From NCBI RefSeq assembly GCF_932526225.1, contig NC_064045.1:12890442-12954441 (forward strand): a stretch of DNA of 64,000 nucleotides, written 5' to 3'. The stretch comes from Nematostella vectensis (lineage: Eukaryota; Cnidaria; Anthozoa; Actiniaria; Edwardsiidae). This document shows, piece after piece, positions 10,001-19,942 of the stretch. The notes beneath the pieces were generated by a model. The model saw only the letters and a list, made by a program, of their open reading frames with translations, made no database searches and had not been told where the DNA came from. A program made the translations under genes and the position numbers. Within the stretch, counting starts at the first letter, position 1; each line of letters begins with the position of its first letter.

Positions 10001-13000
10001 CACATTCCCAGCAAACCAGTTTCATCCATCACCATCAATTCTTATCAATTGAATAAGATAGATTTCATCATGTAGGCTACTATTTCAAGGTAGTAACTGC
10101 TGTCCAGGAAAAAGGAGTAAGACTAACCACATTCCCAGCAAACCAGTTTCATCCATCACCATCACTTATCAATTTATTAGATAGCTTTCGTAATGTTGTT
10201 TGGATACCATTTCCAGGTAGTTACTGCTGTCCAGGAAGAAGGAGTCAAGTTAACCACAGTCCTGACCACACACCACCATTGGGATCATGCCGGTGGCAAT
10301 GAGGGTCTGGTCAAACTAGTGAGCGGGCTCACTGTATATGGAGGTGATGAAAGGATTGGAGCCCTGAGCAAAAAGGTTTCCCATGATGAAGAATTCAAGG
10401 TATTGAATAGTAGATTTTTATAAATAATCATCACCAGCATCATCTTTTTATAACTTTCCCTTATCTTTGCACATTCATCCATCATTTTTATCAATGATTA
10501 TGCATTGTCCAATCCTCCTAACCTGATGCATCTGCAATCGGGATGAGAGAATTCCGATTTAGCACGGGGTACCACATTGGTATTTCCCTGACAGGTGCAA
10601 ATGACATTGGTTATTCAATGCTCTTTGCTTTTCTCTTTCAATAACATTTTGCAAAAGGCACACAGACAAACATAATTTCTTTTGAGGTCATTTTTAGGTG
10701 GGGTGAGGGAAAGATTGGCTCCTTTTGGGTTTGTCCTTTTGCTGTGTACGCGCCTGAACATTAATGTAATCTGTTATAATTTGCAATCATTGCATCATTT
10801 TCAATCATTGAGGCCATCGCCATCACCATCACCCAGGGTTCAAAATATTTATTTAATAGACAGTATATCGATTTTGCCAGCTTTGTGGATTCTGGTGAGT
10901 AAAAAAAGCCAGCACACCCAAAATATGAGAAGGGGATACAGAAAAAGAGAGCCGGCAAAGACAAGAAAACAGCCGGCTATCGCCTGCAGCCTGCCGCTAT
11001 TTTGAACCCTGATCACCATCGCCATCACCATCATTATCACATTTGCTGTTGATAATGCTGTGCTTCTTTCCTTATGAGTCAATAATGGAACTTGTCTTCC
11101 TTAGGTTGGCAGCTTACATGTCAAGTGCTTGTTCACTCCTTGTCACACAAGTGGCCACATTTGCTTTCATGTTACAGGCGATGCCGATAAACCCACGGCA
11201 GTCTTCACAGGTAACTCTCAACCTTACGAGAACATATCAAGGAAACTTTGGTCCTCTTACCACTAACTGTACATTTGTAAAAGTACTGTACATGTAATTA
11301 CCGGTCTCCAGACTCATCTTGAGATATCTAAAACATTACGATATGGATAAACAGTAGAACCTTGCTAAATTGAATTAAAGTCTGAATGGAAGCCAAGTTA
11401 GTGGGATCAATTGATAATTTCTATTAACTTCTCATAGTTTCAAGTAATAAGCAAAGTATTGTTATCCATGTTTGTGCACATGGCCAGAATTTGCTGAAGC
11501 TAGAGGGGTGGGTGGTTACACACTTCTTAGTGTAAAAGATCTATAAGTTGGCAATCCTTAAAATTAGGGGGGGGGGGTGACCACCCAATGCTACCTACAT
11601 CAAATCTTCTAGCATTATGCCTTTATTAGAAGATCGTACAACTACTTTATCCAGCCTTTTAATCTGTAAGTCATTTCATATTTTTGTGTTAAAAGGGGAC
11701 ACCCTCTTTAGTGGAGGTTGTGGCAGATTCTTTGAGGGTTCACCTCCAGAGATGTACTCAGCGCTTATAGAGGTTCTAGGAAGTCTCCCCGAAAACACTG
11801 TAAGTAATGATTGTGTTTTTTTTCTAGGAAGTCTCCCCGAAAACACTGTAAGGAATGATTGTGTTTTTTTTCTAGGAAGTCTCCCCGAAAACACTGTAAG
11901 GAATGATTGTGTTTTTTTAAACAGTGCTTCCTACTCTCAACATCCCCTAATCGTGTTTTCGAAGTACACTAAGGTAATATGAGAAAGTGTGACAGCTAGT
12001 ATAAAAAACAAACGAAAAATATTTTTTGCTTCAATCAATTCTGATGAACAGGAAAGAGCGCAAGTGTACTATCGGTAAAATATATAAGCGCCTGCACCCG
12101 CGAACCGGTATAACACAGTTTGTATTTAACTGTTCTCCGCCCTTTTACGGCGAGCTTCCCTTTGTTTTAAATAGGTTTCATATCTTCTTTTGTCGTATGA
12201 CGTGCAGATGTTATTTGTGATCGCCCTCCATTCCTTTCTATTATGTACATGATAGTTCCACGCTTCAAGGACGCATCCAATTTTGAGGTCTTTTTTCAAA
12301 ATGTCCTTAAATCTTAGTTTAGGACGACCAACTGGGCGAGACCCGTGTTCTAGCTCCGAAAATAACAGCTGCTTAGGCACTCTGTCATCGTCCATTCGGC
12401 AGAGGTGACCAAGCCAGCGGAGACGATTTCTAGCTAATTTTGTTTCAATATCATCTACGTTTGCACGACGGAGGACGTCTTCATTGCTTATATAGTCATC
12501 CCACTTGATCTTGAGGATTAGGCGTAAATGGCGTTGTTGCAGAGTACGAAGTTCTCTAACTTCATGCTGATATACAGTCCATGTCTCACTACCGTACAAT
12601 CTTGGTTGGTACAGTGAGATCACGTGAGTCGAAAACTCTCTTTCGAAGGCGACCATAAGCACATGATACAGCTTGTATACGAGATGTGAGCTCCGCTCTC
12701 ATTGAGCAGTCACTTGACAGGATACTACCAAGGTATTTAAAGTGAGTAACATTGACCAGCTTAATGCCATCAACATAAAAGTCGGCAGTATTACCAATAC
12801 ACATAGTCTCCGTCTTTTTAGTGTTAATGCGCATCCCCATTCTCTTAGCAAGTTCATTGTACGATGTAAGTAAAGACTGCAGACCCTCTGGGGTATCGCT
12901 AAATAAGGCGATATCGTCAGCGTACTGTGCCTCCCTGATGAATTCCGTAAGGACTTTTGTTTTTGCTTTGAGCCTGCGAAGATCGAAGAGATTACCATCA

Positions 13001-16000
13001 AATCGGAATCTTATCTTGATGCTGCAAGTGTGTTCAATTTTATTAAAGGCCAACCAGAGCAGGACAGCAGCATAGATGCCGAATAGAGTTGGTGCTAACT
13101 TACATCCTTGCTTGACACCACAGTTGTATTCAAATGCTCGAGTTAGCTCTCCGTCTACGATTAGCCTAGCATGAACATCAGAATATAGCTTCTTTATTAT
13201 ACTTATGAACTTTGGTGGGCATCCTAGTTTGCCAAGGATCGAAAAGAGAAGTTCACGATTGACAGTGTCGAAGGCTTTCACAAAGTCTACAAAGACTATA
13301 TACATGTTGTTACGTTGCTCTCTGGTCTTTTCCATAAGCTGACGAAGAGTGAATATGCCATCAATAGTGCCCCTACCAGCTCGGTACCCTGACTGGGACT
13401 GGGGATATATAAATTCCGCAAGCAGCTGTAGTCTTTGCAAGATGATATCTGCGAATATTTTCCCCACGACGCTTAGTAGTGATATCCCCCTGTAGTTTCC
13501 ACATTCGCTTCTGTCGCCCTTCTTAAATAAAATGGTGATAATTGCAACTTTCCACACTTGAGGAATGATTTCAGACGCCCAGATGATATTAAAGAGGATG
13601 AGAAGAAAAGCTCTCAGGCAGCGACCACCATAAACAATGACTTCTGGAAGGACACCATCAAAACCAGGGCTCTTCCCAAGTTTGGTGTTTGAAATGGCTT
13701 TTTCCAGCTCCTGGTCTGTAACAGGATCATCCATAGACTGCATGATTGGTAATTGGTCAAGTTCGTCCACGATTTTTAAGTCAACATCACTCGGGAGATT
13801 TAGCAAATCACTAAAGTGCTCCACCCATCTACCTTTGACTTCTATGGGATCGGCCAAAAGAGTGCCTTCTTTAGAGCGAACAGGATGAGAATTTCTTGAT
13901 CTTGGGCCATAGACTGCATTCAAGGTGGCATAGAACTCTCTTGGATTTTTTGTTTGAGAAAAATGCTCAGCTTCTTCAGCTTTCTTTTGAAACCATGCAT
14001 CCTTGATTTGTCTGATACGTGTTCTTAACGAGTGCCTGTCTAGGCTTTTGTCTTGAAGTAAGTTTCGAATTTCCTCATCTTGGTCATCAAACCAGTCATT
14101 TTGGATCCTCTTTTTCCTTTCGAAAACATGATTTGCAGCTTGTTGAAGAATATCTTGCAGATCTTCGAAATCGTTATTACAAGCAGGAATTTTCTCATCT
14201 AAAAACTGAACGAGCTTCACTTTCTTATCGTCATTGAGACGAGTGTCTAGCTTTTTCGGGGGTCTTGAGATATTCTTCTTGCGCTTCAAAGGAAAAGCAC
14301 AATTAGACACTAAAAGCTTGTGGTCCGTGAAACAGTCGGCAGCTTGATTGACTTTGGTTACTTTAATAAAAGGCTTAGCAGCTTGATTGGCTAGCACATG
14401 ATCGAGTTGGTGCCAGTGCTTAGAGCGGAGGTGTTGCCACGTGTTCTTCAAGCTATCCTTTAATTGAAACATTGTACCCATGACACTTAGCTGCAACCGA
14501 GTGCAAAACTCAAGGAGCATGAGGCCATTCGAGTTCATCTTTCCAACACTGTGCTTACCGATAACATCAGGCCAGGATTTGTAGTCTTGACCCACACGAG
14601 CATTGAAATCGCCCAACACAATAAGAGGGTTGTTCTGAGCTGAAGGAAGGCAACAACGGAGCTTTTCGTAAAATACCTCTTTTTCCTCAGATGTTCTTTG
14701 CATGGTAGGAGCGTATACGCTAACAAGGGTGAGGTAGTTACCACTTTCCAATGGAACACGCATTTGCATAAGTCTGTCGTTGATAGGTGTTGGACAAATC
14801 CCTTGCGATACAAGTCTGTTGGAGATAGCAAATCCGACACCGGCTGTTCTCTCACTTCCCCCACTCCAGAAGATAGTATGACTCCTTTCTACAATGTTAC
14901 CAGTGTTGGGACGTCGGACTTCGCTTAAAGCACAGATATCGATATTAGCATGCTCCAGCTCACGACAAATGAGTGCTGTGGCTCGCTCTGGTCTTAGAGA
15001 ACCATCGCCGTCATTGGTAGTACGGACATTCCAAGCTCCAAGGGTTAGAGCTTGCTTTCTAGAAGATAGAAACTGACGATTGTCGATTGCTCTGGAAGTT
15101 ATAGCCGAGTGCGGTCTTCGTCCATTTTTCGCCACTGCCGCACTGGGTGGCGCATCGGTTCCCCCGAATGCGGTAGCCATAGCTCCAATACTACTAGATT
15201 GACTTTCCATAAAAACTGTGAGGCTGCACCACTGATGACGACACTACCTGGCGCGAGGGTAGTGTCCCTTGGCGAGAGGTCCTGTTTATCGACAACCTAG
15301 CATAGCTGGGATGGCCGCAGAAACAACTCGTTGCAACTTGTTGCCGGAAACTGAAGCCGGGTTGACCATTAGATCCGCCGGTGCTGGCCGTTGACCTATT
15401 CGAAGCTCATCCGCCCAAAGAAGTAACAAGGTTTACTCCCAGATTTCTCCTCGAGGTTGACTCCTGAAGCCTTTCCCAGACCGGGTATAGCCGCAAGGCA
15501 GCGGAGGTTTGGAATCAGGGTTTTCCTTCCCCTAGGTGGATTGCCAACCAAGGCTAACGAGCTCCACCTACCCAGAAAGGGAATATACCGTCCCTTACTC
15601 GGTCCCTAGTGTAACTTTTTGTCAAGGACAGGTGCACCACGTGAAGGTAGTTACACAGGATTTAGGTGGCCAGAGCCGTGGGGAATAGCCGCCCTAAGCA
15701 CCCAATCGGTAAAAACTATTGCGGTATTACACGACGTGCCAGAAGAAATACATGTGGAAAAAAAAGAACACGAGAAATAAATGAAATTTATGAAATCAAT
15801 GTTACGCCTATTTTGTGCCACACGTGAGGCCCTTAATCTTTGGCGATACAACTAACTTAAATACCCTGGATCCATGCGTTACACAGTTGTTTTGGTTTCA
15901 TTATGAATTTCGATTTTTTTTTTTGGCAAAAAAAAAGATTTGTTACGTCGGAGTATTTAAAGGGCCCTTTTCAGCCACGCCTTTGTTAAGACAAATCATG

Positions 16001-18446
16001 TGTTGAAATCTTAAAAAAGCCATCCACAAATAAAGTTTTATACTTCTTTTTTTTTTCAAATTCAAACAAGCAACATATCCCAACGGCTTCTTATATAGCT
16101 GCATTCGTTGTTTCGCGACCGCCGAGAATTCAAACCGTTCTTGTCTGGGAAATGCGTGTAGTCAATCATCGCACCGTGACCAATCAATTCCCTTACTGTG
16201 TGCAGTCAAATGGTTTATGACGTGACGGTGAAAAAAAAAACGCCATTGGTTTAGACGGTAGATTGACAATGCGCAATTCCAAACGAGACAAAAATTTGGG
16301 ATTCGCCGCGGTAGCGCAAATTCGGTTATAATCAGCTGATGGAAACGGATGCTTTCAAACACTTGGTATTTCACTTAGATGACGACACATTGGAGGCTAA
16401 CAGAGACCGCATGACATGGTGGTTTTGTTTGTTATTCCAGCGCGTTTTCTGTGGTCATGAGTACACTGTCAACAATCTGAAGTACGCACTGCATGTGGAG
16501 CCAGACAACAAAGCTGTTCAACAGCGAATGGCGTGGGCAAAGGTAAGGAGAACTAGGAGGGGGGGGGGGGGGGGGCTGGAAGATAACACGGATAATTTGA
16601 GCATTTGCAAGGTAACAAAGGCTACGAGCTTCACTCATGCATTCGATTTCTGTTTAGATACCAATGATAGCTTGGCGCCACTGGTGTCCAGGGAAATTCG
16701 AACGCAGCTTATAAAGCAAAAAATTTAAATTTGCCGAGCAATTCTTCCAAAAAAAAATATCATGCATAAAAATGCCCTCTCTTGCCCCTTAAAAATATAA
16801 ATTTGGGAATAAGAAGGGGTATCATTCAGAAACGGTAAAAAACATCAACTGGCCATACCCCATAATTAAAGCCGCATTGTCACCAGTTTACTTTCGGTCG
16901 ATTACGTAACAATCTCCGATGATTTTTAACGGAAAACGCGAAAAATATTTCAAAATATTGAAAGCAGTGTATCTATTGGAAGTTTTCTTTGAGGATGAGA
17001 TTGATAATTTAGAGCGGATGGCCTGTTAAATATCTCGGATTCTAATAGATTGTTTTGTCTTTTAACGGTTGAGGTTTCCGTCGGACCTCCGGAAGTAAAC
17101 TGGTGACAATGCGGCTTTAACTGTAAACTACCACTTTAAAAAAATATAGTTATATAAAAATATATCACTACGGCCCCTCAAATATCTAATTTGGAAGGGT
17201 TGCGTTTTCATAAAGCCCAACTTTCATGACTGATTTCGATCTATTAAGGTAATTCCACTCCCATTTTCTAAAGGCGGGAGGAATAACCTATGCCAATTAC
17301 AAAAAATCATTTAAGTCAATTTTTTGTTTAAGAACAATATTACTTCAGAGACTAACGCTTTTTTTGCCGCTTAAGTAATATCTTCTGAGTCTGCCTATTT
17401 TCTGTATTGATATATCAGTGCATCGTGTCCGTTTGTTGATCGGATATCTTATCTCCGCGCGTCTTTGAAATCTTTGTTCTACAGGAAAAGAGGGCACATA
17501 ATGAGCCGACTATCCCGTCAACGATCGGCGAAGAATTCTCTTTCAATCCCTTTATGCGTGTGCGGTACGTAAAGAACACATCCCATTAAATTATATTTAG
17601 AAAACTTACGTGAACAACGAACGTTAATAGCCGCGAGAAACAGATAACCCCGTACCCTCGACCCAAATTGAATTGACATCTTTTAAATCCCGAGTAAACG
17701 GCGCCATCATCGCCCGGTATACTGACAACCAGCCTCGCTCGTTTGATCACAAGACAACAAACACGTTGGTGAATTCCATCATAGATTCACAAAGAGAAGA
17801 GAAATATTCATCCTGCCCCTCACTTTTTCCTGAGTAAGATAAAAAAAAGCCTTGCTTTTCAAGGATGAGAAATGCTGGTACAGCAAAAATGGGGGCTTTT
17901 AATTAAGCCAAGGCTAAAGGGAAGGTTATTTTGGCATTTCAGATTATTATTTCATGGCAAGCGCTCTTCACAAAGTGCTTTAGGAACAGACCATTTGATA
18001 TCTGACGAAGGCTGACCCCCCCCCCCCCCCCCCCCCCCTTCAAAAAAAATCCAGCAAGGCTCAGGCCCTTGAAAATATCGACACATTTTAGGGGGAAAAA
18101 ATCGAGCAGCTATAGTGTCCGGAATAAATATTATCGAGCAAAAAAAAAAAAAAAGGTCGGTACCTTAGATCAAATAATGCAACGAGTATTGAAACAACCG
18201 AACAACAATTTTCCACACCACACAGGGTTTTCCAGTTATAATGTGCTAACATCACAACATTATGAGCCTCCGCAGTCCTTTGTGGTACCACTTATTTAGT
18301 CGAACACTAATTGATAGTTCTACCGTTGTGTTAACGAAGATACGTCTTTTCCTAGGGAACCAAGCGTACAGAAGCACACGGGGGAAACAGACCCAGTGAA
18401 AGTGATGGGTGTTCTCAGAAAAGAAAAGGATAGCTTCAGAGGCTAA
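7038..18446 (+). CDS. HAGH: Hydroxyacylglutathione hydrolase (glyoxalase II), complete, 8 exons
   Basis: It hydrolyses S-lactoylglutathione to lactate and glutathione, the second step of methylglyoxal detoxification (family knowledge). Exons are 7038-7146, 9044-9225, 10217-10399, 11105-11210, 11696-11799, 16441-16542, 17485-17564 and 18356-18446. All junctions are GT-AG with consistent phase, giving 318 residues (mitochondrial human form about 308). Metallo-beta-lactamase ligands are visible: [10 protein letters not shown] near residue 115, [13 protein letters not shown] and CGHEYT. The first about 55 residues ([10 protein letters not shown]..., with Arg and no acid) look like a mitochondrial presequence; an internal Met in HSKEVTM could start a cytosolic form, as known for vertebrate HAGH. 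The upstream in-frame GTG at 7008 is not a likely start. Intron 5 carries a LINE. Exons 3 and 5 have tandemly copied edges. Confidence 0.96.
7556..8441. mobile_element. Non-autonomous DNA transposon, about 0.89 kb, with target duplication
   Basis: The left end CATACCTGCCAACTCTCCC and the right end (reverse complement CATACCTGCCAACCCCC) form terminal inverted repeats. The element is flanked on both sides by GTTGATG (7549-7555 and 8442-8448), a 7-bp target duplication, or 8 bp with one mismatch, which fits hAT-type integration. The interior repeats CTCCCGGT-like phrases near the left end and has no transposase frame. It lies in HAGH intron 1. Confidence 0.82.
8722..8979. mobile_element. MITE with CAGGGGCGGAT termini
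   Basis: It starts CAGGGGCGGATCCAGG and ends ATCCGCCCCTG, with a further inner inverted pair (GGGGGGTGGAT / ATCCACCC). It is about 258 bp and has no transposase. No clear target duplication was found. It lies in HAGH intron 1, close to exon 2. Related ends occur at 23653-23800. Confidence 0.72.
9580..10216 (+). repeat. 127-bp tandem repeat carrying copies of the HAGH exon 3 acceptor and 5' end
   Basis: Copies begin around 9707, 9834, 9961 and 10088, with an older degenerate one near 9555, and the array ends at the true exon 3 (10217). Each unit contains a pyrimidine tract, an AG and the first about 45 nt of exon 3 (GTAGTAACTGCTGTCCAGGA against GTAGTTACTGCTGTCCAGGA). Translation of a copy gives [14 protein letters not shown] before it diverges and reaches a stop. 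In three of the copies the acceptor CAG is changed to AAG. Confidence 0.9.
10834..11011. mobile_element. 178-bp MITE with CAGGGTTCAAAATA termini
   Basis: Terminal inverted repeats are CAGGGTTCAAAATA and TATTTTGAACCCTG. The flanks are a CATCAC/CATCGC simple repeat on both sides, so the target duplication is ambiguous. The interior carries AGCCGGC motifs. No coding capacity. It lies in HAGH intron 3, just before exon 4. Confidence 0.82.
11777..11930 (+). repeat. 51-bp tandem repeat carrying the HAGH exon 5 3' end and donor, 3 copies
   Basis: The last about 23 nt of exon 5 (CTAGGAAGTCTCCCCGAAAA...), its donor GTAAG and about 22 nt of intron are repeated three times with almost no divergence. 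The unit is 17 codons long and contains no stop in the HAGH frame, so intron read-through would add LGSLPENTV-type repeats. Each unit also offers TTTTTTTCTAG followed by 20 nt and GTAAG, a potential microexon. Confidence 0.92.
12100..15650 (-). mobile_element. Non-LTR retrotransposon (LINE) inserted in HAGH intron 5
   Basis: The whole block is richer in GC than the surrounding intron. The coding part is 12126-15210. The GC-rich stretch from 15211 to roughly 15650 upstream of the ATG is probably its 5' untranslated region; both outer borders are estimates, because no target duplication or poly-A tail could be fixed. It is antisense to HAGH. Only the AP-endonuclease/RT frame is present; there is no separate ORF1. 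Confidence 0.85.
12126..15210 (-). pseudogene. LINE endonuclease/reverse transcriptase, frame broken near its 3' end
   Basis: One frame runs from ATG 15210 to 12589 (873 codons) and a second covers 12662-12126 with the conserved C-terminal tail. The N-terminal endonuclease shows [35 protein letters not shown] and [10 protein letters not shown]. The RT domain shows [60 protein letters not shown] and the catalytic [10 protein letters not shown]. The tail has [17 protein letters not shown] and [13 protein letters not shown]. Between TVPTKI and YGSETW a short segment expected in relatives is missing, which shifts the frame. All catalytic motifs are intact, so the copy looks young. It is an AP-endonuclease-type non-LTR element, RTE-like; the clade is uncertain. 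Confidence 0.93.
16869..17117. mobile_element. 249-bp MITE with AAGCCGCATTGTCACC termini and TA target
   Basis: The ends AAGCCGCATTGTCACCAG and CTGGTGACAATGCGGCTT are perfect inverted repeats that extend further (GTTTACTTYCGG). A TA dinucleotide flanks each end, which fits Tc1/mariner-type insertion. Right-end fragments of the same family lie at 54773-54868 and 54975-55017. It lies in HAGH intron 6. Confidence 0.85.
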
Positions 18447-18848
18447 GAGAGGCTCTAGAATCGCAACAGACGCTTAGTCATCTCCTCTGAAAACATGCGT
18501 CGGTGCATTTCCAGACCAACTTTTATAAGAGATGTATGGACGCTAATTCCATTTTACCACCACTTACATGCTTTCTGTTAATGCACCTACCTTCCTTCGA
18601 TTTTCGGTTGTATCATTTCAAAAGAGATCAGTGTCCTTGAAATATGTCAAAGACAGATTGTTTGTACGTGGAAAAAGGGTTTTACTCCTACCCCCCGGAA
18701 ATTTGTACAGTAAGCATTTTTCATAGGGTTTTCAATTTAAGTAAACTAAAGCTAAGTCTTCTAAAAGCCCCCAAGCCTGTCTGGGGCGTGTCTAGAGAAA
18801 AATGCAGGGTAGGTCCAGAGTAGGAGGTTGCTGTTCACGGATCAATTA

Positions 18849-19101
18849 CAGTGAGGGCACAGAAAGCGGGCCATGCTTAACAACTTTGACAAACATTTTG
18901 AAAAAAAAGTTCAGCCAATGAGAAACGCCGAACGTTGTATATCTGACCTCGTACGTGTAGTCGACCATTTTTTGTCTGTCGATTGGGCGTGAGAACACCC
19001 TAACCTGATTGGAAACTTATTTTTCAAAATGTTAACGGTGTTCAAGCCGAATCTGATTGGTCAAAGTTTTTCAGCATGGCCCGCTTTCTGTGTCCTCACT
19101 G
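18849..19101. mobile_element. 253-bp MITE with CAGTGAGG termini and TA target
   Basis: Left end CAGTGAGGGCACAGAAAGCG and right end CGCTTTCTGTGTCCTCACTG are inverted repeats with one mismatch, and similarity continues inward for about 40 bp (GGGCCATGCT...). A TA flanks each end. CAGT-type ends with a TA target are typical of Tc1/mariner derivatives. No transposase is present. Confidence 0.87.
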
Positions 19102-19798
19102 TAAGTTCAAATCGGCATCCTTGGCTCTGGTGATCACTAGATTAATCTAGAAGCTTTTTCTATCCAAGTACACACGCAAAATTAACCGTCTTCCAGAGTC
19201 AAACCCTTGTCCCTTCCCCTGGACACACCCTTGCTTGTCTTACTCCTTAAGCACCGAAACCCACAGAGCCACAGAGTCACCACTACTGCAGTGGGAGAGG
19301 GGGGTCTTTTGGTGCAAAGGGGCGTTTTCTCTTGTTGTTTAAGCACGACTTACCATTTTTAGACAACAAGAACCAAATAATCCCTAGAAAGTAAAATGTG
19401 AATCTTGGAATAAACCAAATAAAATGACAGCGTCCCCGTATCTATTTTCAGGGTTTAAAGTTCAATTTAAGATGCCCCACATTTTTTTTTTTTTTTATAA
19501 TATCTTCAAGTAAAATACAAGTAAAAAATTACATGTCATGAAGAGAAACCACTTATGTCTTCGGCCTGGGAAGGCTCTTATTATTAGGAGGGGGGGGGGG
19601 GGGGGGGGGGGGAATGCATCAAGCAAATCCAGAGAAATATAGTTTGATCGGGCTATCGGTAAATCAAACTATGTTATCTCTACCACATCCTAGGGTTTTT
19701 TCGATGGTGCTTACAATCTTTTTACCCGTAAACCCTGTTGGGTAAACCTTGTTGGGTAACATGAGAGTAGCTGAAAGGCGTAGTACGCAAACCGCCCA

Positions 19799-19942
19799 GG
19801 TTTCGATGTACGCACCATGCTCACAAGACTAGAGCACCAGGTCGAAACTCACTTTTAACTCTAACACATTTACTGATTGTTTTGAATGAAAGCCTCGACT
19901 TGATTCCTTTGTCTTGTGAGCATTGGTGCGTAAATCGAACCT
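19799..19942. repeat. Inverted repeat, arms about 32 bp
   Basis: TACGCACCATGCTCACAAGAC at the left and, reversed, TACGCACCAATGCTCACAAGAC at the right flank an 80-bp centre. A fold-back element or MITE remnant is likely. No coding content. Confidence 0.7.

Noticed and set aside
12699-14928. Several short plus- and minus-strand frames
   Set aside because: They are shadows in other frames of the LINE endonuclease/RT coding sequence.
16339-16440. Upstream extension of HAGH exon 6 as a separate start (METDAFKHL...)
   Set aside because: TTCCAG at 16435-16440 is a good acceptor in correct phase and family similarity begins exactly after it.
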